DNA from: an uncultured Clostridia bacterium
GTDB lineage: Bacteria; Bacillota; Clostridia; Oscillospirales; CAG-272
Length of the DNA: 5,876 bases
Reading direction: 5' to 3'
NCBI GenBank assembly: GCA_947306035.1
Contig: CAMZFG010000072.1
Location: 1 to 5,876 of the forward strand
The first letter of the stretch is position 1. Every line of letters begins with the position of its first letter. This document shows positions 1 through 5,876 of this stretch, piece after piece. Under the pieces are notes generated by a model. It was not told the origin of the DNA, did not search any database, and saw only the letters and a list, made by a program, of their open reading frames with translations. A program made the position numbers and the translations under genes.

Positions 1-1
1 C

Positions 2-1420
2 GAGATCGTCGCCGCGTTGCCCAAACTGACCGCCAACGATCTGGTCGCCGCCGACGACGGCCTGTACGTGCTCAGCAGCGACTACATCGCCCGCTTCTCC
101 ATTACCGTGACGAACGCGGCCGCTTCGTTTGCCGCGGGCGAGAGTGAAACGCCCGTTGCTACCGACGAGAACGCCGCCGCCGCTGCCGCGGCCCAGCAGG
201 CCGAGGGCGAAGCCCAGATGAAAGCGATGATCGTCGGGCTTGTGGACGCGCTCGGTCTCAAAATCGGTTTCAAACTGACCGGCAACGTCATCACTCGCTA
301 CTCCATCGACTATGACGTCGATGAAGAGGCCGCGGCTGCCGTCAACGCCATGATCGCCGGCTTTTCTGGCGGTGCGAAGAATAAATACGACGCCGGAGAG
401 GCCCAGACCTCTGAACCCCGGCCCACCGGCGTCGACGACGACGAAGAAGAGGCTGCCGACGAGAACGAAGGCGGCCTGAAAGTCGGTACCGCCATGCACC
501 TGGCCCTGACCCTTGACACCGAGGGGCTGCCCACCGCGCTGGAAGCGAACGTTACCATCCCCGGCGAGATCGGGCTCACGCTCAACATGACCGCCGCTTA
601 CCTGAACAAAGCGGTGACCGGCTTTACCTGCACCGCCGACGTGACGCTGTATCAGGATTTGGTCAGCGAGAACTACGTCGCCGTTCCGAAAGCGCGCGAG
701 GACTGGATGGATCCCGAAGAAGAGTACTACGACTACGTTGACGCCGAACTCTACGCCGATATGAACGTGCACGCCGCCCTGACCTTTACGCCCGCGCTCT
801 TCGCGGCGCAGGCCACCGGCAAGCCCGTGGACGTTACCGTTGCCGTTACGTATGACGCGAACAGCATCACCCGTTATCTCGACTACAAACCCGTCGCCAC
901 GTTCGAAGGCCTGAAGTTTGAAGAAGACGACAACGATATGAGCGACCCGCAGAACATGGCGTTCACGCTGACCGCCACCAACAACGGCCGCGGCCTGATC
1001 CGTTTCGTGGCCGCTTCCGTCGCGGGTGAGCAGAGCGTTCAGATCGGCGCGCTCGACGTGACCGTCGGTTCCGCCCCCAACTTCGTGGCGCAGACCGACA
1101 GCCCGTTCGTCGAACTCTCCGACGTCGTGACGCGGCTGCTGGCGAAAAAAGACCTCAAGCGCGGCGTGTACGCCTACGTGATCGGTGAGAACACCTACTA
1201 CTTCGCGGTGGACGGCACAACCAATTTCCAGCAGGATCCCGAGACCGGCGCGTACGTCGAGGTCGTGACGCACGCCGAGGCGCACTTTGAGTGCTGCGTT
1301 GCCGCGAACGCGGAAAGCCCCTACACCTCTTATATCCTGATCACGGTGGACGCCGGTGGTGAACTGGAACTGACGCCCGTCGGCAACTCCGGTACGCCGT
1401 CTGTTGTCCCCGAACCCTGA
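2..1420 (+). CDS. Acidic, probably exported protein of unknown function (5'-truncated by window)
   Basis: The frame is open from the window edge, so the true start lies upstream; a TTG at 17 has no ribosome binding site and is not the start. The visible part is 472 residues, ending in TGA. I do not recognise a family. Most of it alternates short hydrophobic/polar strands (for example LALTLDTEG, LTLNMTAAY, FTCTADVTLY, VDVTVAVTYD), as in beta-rich extracytoplasmic proteins. Low-complexity loops interrupt it: an Ala run (visible residues 58-64), an acidic stretch DDDEEEAADENE (145-156) and a Glu/Asp/Tyr-rich segment (about 235-253). The motif ITRY followed by a D-Y occurs twice (97-105 and 289-297), hinting at a duplicated domain. 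The tail GNSGTPSVVPEP is Pro/Ser-rich. No transmembrane anchor is visible, so any signal peptide or lipobox would be upstream. Base composition matches the neighbours. Surface or lipoprotein-like localisation is inference; coding status is firm. Confidence 0.85.
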   Translation, partial: EIVAALPKLTANDLVAADDGLYVLSSDYIARFSITVTNAAASFAAGESETPVATDENAAAAAAAQQAEGEAQMKAMIVGLVDALGLKIGFKLTGNVITRYSIDYDVDEEAAAAVNAMIAGFSGGAKNKYDAGEAQTSEPRPTGVDDDEEEAADENEGGLKVGTAMHLALTLDTEGLPTALEANVTIPGEIGLTLNMTAAYLNKAVTGFTCTADVTLYQDLVSENYVAVPKAREDWMDPEEEYYDYVDAELYADMNVHAALTFTPALFAAQATGKPVDVTVAVTYDANSITRYLDYKPVATFEGLKFEEDDNDMSDPQNMAFTLTATNNGRGLIRFVAASVAGEQSVQIGALDVTVGSAPNFVAQTDSPFVELSDVVTRLLAKKDLKRGVYAYVIGENTYYFAVDGTTNFQQDPETGAYVEVVTHAEAHFECCVAANAESPYTSYILITVDAGGELELTPVGNSGTPSVVPEP

Positions 1421-1452
1421 CCCTGATCGACCGTAACTTTGCATAATACCCG

Positions 1453-1480
1453 ACCCGGCGCCGCGGCGCCGGGTCTTTTT
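1453..1480 (+). terminator. Intrinsic terminator after the acidic protein gene
   Basis: ACCCGGCGCC (1453-1462) is the exact reverse complement of GGCGCCGGGT (1465-1474), making a nearly all-GC hairpin with a loop of about four bases. It is followed by CTTTTT (1475-1480). It starts 33 bases after the TGA at 1420 and separates this gene from the promoter at 1489. Confidence 0.93.
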
Positions 1481-1488
1481 CGCGCCTC

Positions 1489-1517
1489 TTTACAAGCGCG
1501 GGGAAAAGGTGTATAAT
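1489..1517 (+). promoter_or_regulatory. Sigma-A-type promoter of the hydrolase/flavoprotein operon
   Basis: The -35 box TTTACA (1489-1494, 5 of 6 to consensus) and a perfect -10 box TATAAT (1512-1517) are separated by 17 bases. Transcription should begin near 1524, giving a leader of about 30 bases. The promoter begins nine bases after the preceding T-run, so this unit is transcriptionally independent. I see no convincing operator; GATC occurs at 1525-1528 and 1534-1537, but that is weak. Confidence 0.88.
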
Positions 1518-1540
1518 AAGAGCAGATCGTTATGATCCCA

Positions 1541-1546
1541 AAGGAG
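1541..1546 (+). promoter_or_regulatory. Ribosome binding site of the SGNH lipoprotein
   Basis: AAGGAG lies seven bases before the ATG at 1554, which is optimal spacing. It fixes the start in front of a complete signal peptide. Confidence 0.9.
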
Positions 1547-1553
1547 AGATACT

Positions 1554-2891
1554 ATGAAACGACTGTCGCTGCGCCTGCTTTGCCTCGCACTCGCGCTGCT
1601 TTTGCTGACGCCGCTCTTCGCGGCCTGCGGGAAGAAGGGCGGGGATAACGAGAACGACGTCGAGGAAGAGCAGCAGGAAGAACTGGAAGAGAACCAGATC
1701 GCCGTGACCTGGCACCCGGGCGCCGTTTGTTCCGACAAAATGCTGTCGAAAGCCGGCCAAATAGACGATACCGTAGAGGGCTATTTTTACTCCGACGTGA
1801 TCACCGTTGACCGCAAGGGCACCAAACTGACCTTTGCCGACGAGGGCGAGACGGCGGGCGCCAACTACTACGTCCTTTCGCATTGGCGGCAGAACGACGC
1901 GGGCGAGTGGGTGCCGGAAGACCCGGGCGATCACTATGCAGGCGGCACCGGCGGGCGCACCGCGCAGTACGTGGCGACCACGGCGGACGGCGTGACCACC
2001 TACACCTATATCACCGAGCGGAACAACGAGAGCGTGCGCCTTTGCTACAACGCCGGGCAGACCGCGGAGAGCGGCAGGATCAAACACGCCAAAGTGTATC
2101 TGACCAAAACGACCGAAACGCCCACGCTGCTGCTGCAGAAGGCGACCAAATACTATAAGGATCTGCGCCTCGGACAGTACGGTTTTACCGAGAAGAAATA
2201 CCCCGAACTGGCGGGCAAAACGATCTATATCATGGGCGACAGTTACTTCAACGATCACGTGTACGGTGAGACCAGCCCCTCTCCCTACAACCTGCCCGCT
2301 CTGATCGCCAAAAAGTACGGCATGACGCTGGCGAACTACGCCAAGAGCGGCAGTTCGGTCTCCGCCTACGTGACCACCAACAACCCCATGTGCCGGCGTA
2401 TCACGCAGATGAGCGCCGGTTCGCCCGATATCGTCATACTGGAGGGCGGGCGCAACGACCTGAACATCGACGCACCTCTCGGCACGCTCTATACGGGCAC
2501 CGGCAGCGAGCGGCAGCTCTCGTTGGACGAGACCACGTTCTACGGCGCCGTCAACAGCTGCATCGCGCAACTGAAAGCCAAGTATCCGAACGCCATGATC
2601 ATCGGCATGACCTGCTGGAAGGTGAATCGGCACAGCACGGGCGGCGTGACGCAGGAGCAGTATGCCGACGCGATGGTGCGCGCCTGCGCGGCCAACGGCG
2701 TTCCGTGCATCGACGCCGCGCACTTTTCGGTGGTGCGCATGGACGACGCCGATTTCCGTGCCGCTTACTGCCGCGACGCGACCGACATCAGCCACATGAA
2801 CATCGACGGTATGATACTGACGGGTCCGACGTTCGAGCAGGCGCTCGGCACGGCCTACCGCGCTTTCATTGCCGACGGTCAAGGAGGATAA
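1554..2891 (+). CDS. SGNH/GDSL-hydrolase family lipoprotein
   Basis: Predicted 445-residue exported lipoprotein, probably an esterase or deacetylase acting outside the membrane; the substrate cannot be read from the sequence. The N-terminus has basic KR, a Leu-rich core and a lipobox-like LFAAC with Cys25 as the lipidation site (Phe at -3 is a less usual residue). A Glu/Asp-rich linker follows (about 26-48). Residues about 50-185 look like a separate beta-rich accessory domain (YFYSDVITVDRKGTKLTF, then YYVLSHW, then VRLCYNAGQ). The hydrolase domain, about 218-441, carries every SGNH block: GDS with nucleophile Ser230, Gly266 in KSGSS, Asn301 in GGRNDLN, and Asp411/His414 in DISHMN. Gly and Asn would form the oxyanion hole, so the enzyme looks catalytically intact. 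It is first in an operon with the flavoprotein gene. Family assignment is strong; a role in cell-wall or dietary polysaccharide deacylation is only a guess. Confidence 0.92.
   Translation: MKRLSLRLLCLALALLLLTPLFAACGKKGGDNENDVEEEQQEELEENQIAVTWHPGAVCSDKMLSKAGQIDDTVEGYFYSDVITVDRKGTKLTFADEGETAGANYYVLSHWRQNDAGEWVPEDPGDHYAGGTGGRTAQYVATTADGVTTYTYITERNNESVRLCYNAGQTAESGRIKHAKVYLTKTTETPTLLLQKATKYYKDLRLGQYGFTEKKYPELAGKTIYIMGDSYFNDHVYGETSPSPYNLPALIAKKYGMTLANYAKSGSSVSAYVTTNNPMCRRITQMSAGSPDIVILEGGRNDLNIDAPLGTLYTGTGSERQLSLDETTFYGAVNSCIAQLKAKYPNAMIIGMTCWKVNRHSTGGVTQEQYADAMVRACAANGVPCIDAAHFSVVRMDDADFRAAYCRDATDISHMNIDGMILTGPTFEQALGTAYRAFIADGQGG
2881..2887 (+). promoter_or_regulatory. Ribosome binding site of the flavoprotein, inside the end of the hydrolase gene
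   Basis: AAGGAGG overlaps the last codons of the hydrolase (Gly-Gln-Gly-Gly) and sits eight bases before the ATG at 2896. It decides the start. An in-frame TTG at 2869 would place this site inside the coding region and has no site of its own. The arrangement suggests translational coupling. Confidence 0.9.
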
Positions 2892-2895
2892 GATC

Positions 2896-3288
2896 ATGCA
2901 GGAAGTTTATCGCTTTCTCAAAGAGGCGGGCACGTATTACCTCGCCACGGTCGAGAAAAATCAACCCCGTGTGCGCCCGTTCGGCACCGTGAACGTGTTT
3001 GAGGGCAAACTCTATATCCAGACGGGCAAGTGCAAAGAGGTGGCCAAACAGATCGCCGAGAACCCCCGCGTGGAGATCTGCGCGTTCCGTGACGGCAAGT
3101 GGCTGCGCCTGTGCGGCGAACTTTGCGAGGACGACCGGATCGAGCCGAAAAAAGCCATGCTCGACGCCTACCCCGAACTGCGGGGCATGTACGACGAGCA
3201 CGACGGCAATACCGAGGTGCTGTACTTCAAAAACGCCACCGCCGTCTTTTCGGCTTTCGGCGCTCCGCCGCGCACCGTTACCTTTTGA
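2896..3288 (+). CDS. Pyridoxamine 5'-phosphate oxidase-like (split-barrel) flavin-binding protein
   Basis: A 130-residue cytoplasmic protein with no signal peptide or membrane segment. It resembles the small PNPOx-like / NimA-NimC-type split-barrel proteins, which usually bind FMN as dimers. Diagnostic stretches are YYLATVEKNQPRVRPFG (residues 14-30), LYIQTGKCKEVAKQI (39-53) and NPRVEICAF (56-64); the Arg and Lys residues there are the likely cofactor-phosphate contacts. Length is normal for this single-domain group and well short of true PdxH, so vitamin B6 biosynthesis is unlikely. Related proteins have been linked to reduction of nitro compounds or other small electrophiles, but the substrate here is unknown. 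It follows the hydrolase stop by four bases and is followed by a terminator, so it is co-transcribed with the lipoprotein. The functional link to that gene is unclear. Family call is strong, function open. Confidence 0.92.
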   Translation: MQEVYRFLKEAGTYYLATVEKNQPRVRPFGTVNVFEGKLYIQTGKCKEVAKQIAENPRVEICAFRDGKWLRLCGELCEDDRIEPKKAMLDAYPELRGMYDEHDGNTEVLYFKNATAVFSAFGAPPRTVTF

Positions 3289-3296
3289 GACCGATC

Positions 3297-3325
3297 AAAA
3301 GAGCACCCCGCCGGGGTGCTCTTTT
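3297..3325 (+). terminator. Intrinsic terminator of the hydrolase/flavoprotein operon
   Basis: AAAAGAGCACCCCG (3297-3310) is mirrored exactly by CGGGGTGCTCTTTT (3312-3325), giving a long stem with a three-base loop and a terminal TTTT. It begins eight bases after the TGA at 3288. The flanking A and T runs would let it work in either direction, though no gene on the opposite strand needs it. Confidence 0.93.
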
Positions 3326-3442
3326 CGGCTGCCGCGTCCCCAAAACGCGCGAAAAGCGGCGATTTCGGGCGCGAATGCTCCCGCAGTCCGTCAAAATCGA
3401 CCCGCACGGGCGCTTGCGGGGCGCGGCGGGGCGCAGGCCCGC

Positions 3443-3471
3443 TTGACAGAGAAAAGAGAATATGCTATACT
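3443..3471 (+). promoter_or_regulatory. Extended -10 sigma-A-type promoter of the CNNM/CorC operon
   Basis: A perfect -35 box TTGACA (3443-3448), a 17-base spacer and the -10 box TATACT (3466-3471, 5 of 6) are visible. TGC directly before the -10 box forms an extended -10 element. Transcription should start near 3478, leaving a leader of roughly 47 bases. This is among the strongest promoter matches in the window. The leader is too short for a known Mg2+ riboswitch such as the M-box. Confidence 0.9.
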
Positions 3472-3503
3472 AACTGTAATTATTATGCGGCGTTATCGCG
3501 CAG

Positions 3504-3509
3504 AAGGAG
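3504..3509 (+). promoter_or_regulatory. Ribosome binding site of the first CNNM/CorC gene, unusually far from the ATG
   Basis: AAGGAG is strong, but the first in-frame ATG is 15 bases further on at 3525. An in-frame TTG at 3510 abuts the site with no spacer and cannot be used with it. No start codon sits at the usual 5-9 base distance. A small imperfect hairpin (3486-3502, loop TTAT) lies just upstream. Confidence 0.65.
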
Positions 3510-3524
3510 TTGGTTTTTTCCGCA

Positions 3525-4856
3525 ATGGAAGCAGACGGTAGTATCCCTTTATGGCCTTTGTGGCTGATCTTTATCGCGCTGATCATAGCCGGCGCCTATT
3601 TTGCTGGGGCTGAAAGTTCGTTTTCGGCTCTCAACCGCATCCGCGTCAAATCCAAGGCGGATGAGGGCAACCGGCGCGCCCGTTCGGTGCTGCGCATTCT
3701 CGACCGGTTCGAGCAGGCGTTGACCACCCTGCTGGTCGGCAACAACATCACGCACATCGCGGCCGCCTCTGTGGTCACGCTCATTGCCACGCGCCTGTTT
3801 GCCGGGCGCGGCGTGGACGTGAACGGGTTTGCTTTTGCCGCGCTCTGCACGGTGGCCGGCACGGCGGTGATCTTTTTGTTCAGCGAAATGATCCCCAAGA
3901 GTTTTGCCAACGACCGCAGCGAGAGTTTGTCTCTTGCCACCGGCCGCTCTTTGCTTTTTCTGATGCGCGTGCTGACGCCGCTGACCGCCTTTTTCGGCCT
4001 TGTTTCCAAGGGCGCCTCGCGCCTGTTCGCCAGAGAAAAGGCCCCCACCATCACCGAGGACGAACTGATCGACATCATCGACACCGTTGAGGAAGAGGGC
4101 GTGGTGGACGAAGAGCAGGGCGATATGCTCAAATCCGCGCTGGAATTCGGCGACACCGTGGTGGGCGACATCATGACCATGGCGCGGGATATGGAGGTGC
4201 TGAACGCCGCGGCCGGCAACGAGGAGATCGCCGCCGCCGTGTGCCGCACGGTGCATTCCCGCCTGCCGGTCTTTTCCGGTTCGCCCGATCACGTCATCGG
4301 CACCCTGCGCATCCGCCGCTTTTTAACGGAATACCGCAAAAATCCGCGTGTAAAACTGCGCACGCTGCTGGCGGCCCCCTATTTTGTCAGGGAAGACGCC
4401 AAGATCGACGACGTGCTCGACGACATGCGTCAGCACAAACACCACATGGCCGTGGTGGTGAACGGCGACAACAAGGCCGTGGGTCTTGTCACCATTGAGG
4501 ATATCCTGGAAGAACTGGTGGGCGAGATCTTTGACGAGGAGGACGTGGTCGACCAGAACTTTCAGTCGCTCGGCGGCGACAAATACATGGTCAACACGCA
4601 CATGCTCGTCGGCAACCTCTACCACCGCATGGGCCACGGCAACGCCCCCCGCCCGGTGGCGGCAAAGCCGCTGCTTTCCCTGATGCTGGAGCAGCTTGGC
4701 CGTCTGCCAGACGAGGAAGAGAGTTTTTTGTACGACGGCATCGAATATACGGTGGACACCGTGGAAAACGGCTGCCCCACCCGCGTGCTGGTACATATTT
4801 TAAGTGAAGAGGATAAGGCCGAGCGGGCTGCCTCGAAGGAGGCCGACCATGCCTGA
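3525..4856 (+). CDS. CNNM/CorC-family membrane protein (DUF21 + CBS pair + CorC_HlyC), divergent CBS motifs
   Basis: A complete 443-residue integral membrane protein. Relatives (YrkA, YhdP, MpfA, CorC, CNNM) are implicated in Mg2+ or other divalent-cation export and tolerance; the old name 'hemolysin-like' is not a functional guide. The DUF21 membrane domain spans about 9-170, with hydrophobic helices near 10-29, 66-92, 101-120 and 142-166. It keeps family motifs: AGAESSFSALN (27-37), VGNN (71-74) and SEMIPK (120-125). The signature DTVEEEGVVDEEQ (186-198) leads into a CBS pair (about 213-335) and a C-terminal CorC_HlyC domain (about 348-428) with LGRLPDEEE. Two hallmark CBS motifs are altered: IMTPRxDM reads IMTMARDM (216-223), and DE[FY]GG is replaced by NGDNK (313-317). 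SRLPVF and LVTIEDILEELVGEI are kept. The ATG at 3525 is the only plausible start, though the binding site is distant. It overlaps the next paralogous gene by eight bases. Confidence 0.93.
   Translation: MEADGSIPLWPLWLIFIALIIAGAYFAGAESSFSALNRIRVKSKADEGNRRARSVLRILDRFEQALTTLLVGNNITHIAAASVVTLIATRLFAGRGVDVNGFAFAALCTVAGTAVIFLFSEMIPKSFANDRSESLSLATGRSLLFLMRVLTPLTAFFGLVSKGASRLFAREKAPTITEDELIDIIDTVEEEGVVDEEQGDMLKSALEFGDTVVGDIMTMARDMEVLNAAAGNEEIAAAVCRTVHSRLPVFSGSPDHVIGTLRIRRFLTEYRKNPRVKLRTLLAAPYFVREDAKIDDVLDDMRQHKHHMAVVVNGDNKAVGLVTIEDILEELVGEIFDEEDVVDQNFQSLGGDKYMVNTHMLVGNLYHRMGHGNAPRPVAAKPLLSLMLEQLGRLPDEEESFLYDGIEYTVDTVENGCPTRVLVHILSEEDKAERAASKEADHA
4836..4842 (+). promoter_or_regulatory. Ribosome binding site of the second CNNM/CorC gene
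   Basis: AAGGAGG lies six bases before the ATG at 4849, within the final codons of the upstream gene. It fixes the overlapping start and supports translational coupling. Confidence 0.9.
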
Positions 4857-5876
4857 ATTCGTGCCTTATATCATCATCGGCGTCATGGTGCTGCTCTCGG
4901 CCTGGTTCTCGGCCTCGGAGATCGCCTTTAACGCCGCCAACAAACTGCGTCTGCGCCGCGGCGCCGAAGCGGGCGACAAGACCGCCGCGCTGGCCTTTCG
5001 CATCACCGAGCGCTTTACCACCGCGCTGTCGGCCATTCTGATGGGCAACAACCTGGCGAACATCGCCGTCTCCATTATGACGACGCTGATCGTCATGCGC
5101 CTGTTCAACGGCAGCGACGGCCTGGCCTCGCTCATCGCCACCGGCATCGTCACGCTGGTCATTCTGATCTTCGGCGAGATCGTGCCGAAAGTGCTTGCCA
5201 AGCAGCACGCCGACACGGTGGTGCGCATCGCGGCGTGGCCCACGCGGATCCTGACCGTGATCCTGATGCCCGTGGTTGGACTGGTGCTGCTACTCATTCG
5301 CGGGCTGCGGCACATCTGGGGCCGTGACCGCACCGAGGAAGACCCCACCGTGACCGAGGAGGAACTCTCCACCATCATCGACACCGTCGAGGAAGAGGGC
5401 GTCATCGACGAGGATCAGAGCGAACTGCTGCAGTCGGCCCTGGAATTTCACGATATCACCGTGGAAAAGATCATGACCCCGCGTATCGACATGGTGGCGC
5501 TCGACATCGACGACGACCCCGAGGAGATACGGGCGCTGGTCTCCGACCCCACGCAGTATTCGCGCCTGCCCGTCTATGAAGACAGCATCGACAACATCAT
5601 CGGCGTGCTGTCCCTGAACCGCTTTTACAAGGCGCTGGTCAGCGAGAACAAAACGCCCGATCTGCGCGCCGTGCTGCTGCCGCCCTGCAAACTGCACAAG
5701 ACCATGAAACTGCCGGCGGCGCTGGCCCGCATGCGGGAGCAGAAAATGCACCTGGCCATCGTCATCGACGAGTTCGGCGGCACGCTGGGCCTTGTGACCA
5801 TGGAAGATATCCTTGAGGAGTTGGTGGGCGACATCTGGGACGACACCGACGTCATCGTGGAGGAATACCGCAAGAC
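4849..5876 (+). CDS. CNNM/CorC-family membrane protein (DUF21 + CBS pair), canonical copy, 3'-truncated by window
   Basis: The ATG at 4849 opens a frame with no stop before the window end; 342 codons are visible. The next domain expected is CorC_HlyC, beyond the edge. DUF21 spans about 1-155, with hydrophobic helices near 6-22, 58-84, 92-110 and 128-150. It carries the motifs SASEIAFNAAN (21-31), MGNN (65-68) and GEIVPK (109-114). DTVEEEGVIDEDQ (178-190) precedes a CBS pair (about 204-328) with canonical IMTPRIDM (208-215), SRLPVYE (238-244), DEFGG (307-311) and LVTMEDILEELVGDI (315-329). In this family the CBS pair binds nucleotide (ATP in studied members) and gates divalent-cation transport; that role here is inferred. 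It overlaps the upstream paralogue by eight bases in another frame, so the two are co-translated and could form hetero-oligomers. The retained motifs make this the likelier nucleotide-responsive partner. Confidence 0.93.
   Translation, partial: MPEFVPYIIIGVMVLLSAWFSASEIAFNAANKLRLRRGAEAGDKTAALAFRITERFTTALSAILMGNNLANIAVSIMTTLIVMRLFNGSDGLASLIATGIVTLVILIFGEIVPKVLAKQHADTVVRIAAWPTRILTVILMPVVGLVLLLIRGLRHIWGRDRTEEDPTVTEEELSTIIDTVEEEGVIDEDQSELLQSALEFHDITVEKIMTPRIDMVALDIDDDPEEIRALVSDPTQYSRLPVYEDSIDNIIGVLSLNRFYKALVSENKTPDLRAVLLPPCKLHKTMKLPAALARMREQKMHLAIVIDEFGGTLGLVTMEDILEELVGDIWDDTDVIVEEYRK

Noticed and set aside
1525..1537. GATC repeated around five bases after the hydrolase promoter, as a possible operator
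   Set aside because: Four-base palindromes this close together are common by chance, and no extended dyad symmetry supports a regulator site.
2869..2895. TTG at 2869 as an upstream start of the flavoprotein
   Set aside because: It has no ribosome binding site and would add nine residues unlike the family. The AAGGAGG at 2881-2887 is ideally placed for the ATG at 2896.
1530..2897. A 455-codon open frame on the - strand opposite the hydrolase gene
   Set aside because: It mirrors the GC-rich codon pattern of the real gene, shows no recognisable domain, is rich in Arg/Gly/His/Val as shadow translations are, and starts without its own promoter. The + strand gene has a promoter, ribosome binding site, lipobox and catalytic motifs.
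2390..2992. A 200-codon + strand frame within and beyond the hydrolase gene
   Set aside because: Its Arg/His-rich translation is typical of an out-of-frame reading; it crosses the well-supported start of the flavoprotein.
3326..3442. Possible small gene or structured RNA in the GC-rich spacer
   Set aside because: Only a short stem (CCCGCA 3401-3406 with TGCGGG 3415-3420) is visible, as expected by chance in such GC-rich sequence. No ribosome binding site with a plausible frame is present.
3478..3524. Mg2+-sensing riboswitch (M-box or similar) before the CNNM operon
   Set aside because: The leader predicted from the promoter is only about 47 bases, too short for these structures, and holds just one weak hairpin.
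3549..4292. A 247-codon - strand open frame (and a 217-codon one at 3596-4249) opposite the first CNNM gene
   Set aside because: Both are shadows of a gene with clear family motifs; their translations are biased in composition and contain no domain.

Overview
The window is GC-rich, with G or C at most third codon positions. It has strong purine-rich Shine-Dalgarno sites (AAGGAG, AAGGAGG), textbook sigma-A-type promoters with 17-base spacers, compact intrinsic terminators, and a lipoprotein whose mature end is charged and low in complexity. Together these suggest a GC-rich member of the Clostridia (Oscillospiraceae-like, probably gut-associated). That placement is inferred from style and protein resemblance, not from a marker gene. 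All genes lie on the + strand. I see no rRNA, tRNA, CRISPR array, insertion sequence or phage gene.

Layout. (1) Positions 2-1420 hold the 3' part of a large acidic protein that I do not recognise. It is probably exported, and a strong hairpin terminator follows at 1453-1480. (2) Positions 1489-3325 form a self-contained two-gene transcription unit. A near-consensus promoter leads to an SGNH/GDSL-hydrolase lipoprotein with all four catalytic blocks. Four bases after its stop comes a small pyridoxamine-5'-phosphate-oxidase-like flavin-binding protein, and then a second terminator. (3) Positions 3326-3442 are a GC-rich spacer in which I see no gene. (4) From 3443 a strong extended -10 promoter drives two overlapping genes of the CNNM/CorC ('hemolysin-like', DUF21 + CBS pair + CorC_HlyC) membrane family. 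The second gene runs off the window end.

How the genes work together. The CNNM/CorC pair is the clearest functional unit. The two paralogues are translationally coupled, so they may act together in divalent-cation (Mg2+) transport or homeostasis. The downstream copy keeps the family's canonical CBS motifs (IMTPRIDM, DEFGG), while the upstream copy has lost both. This points to division of labour, perhaps as a heteromer. The hydrolase and flavoprotein are co-transcribed but have no obvious biochemical link. Most of the window looks like ordinary chromosome. The points most worth a second look are the asymmetric CNNM pair, the poorly spaced start of its first gene, the accessory domain of the hydrolase, and the unrecognised acidic protein.
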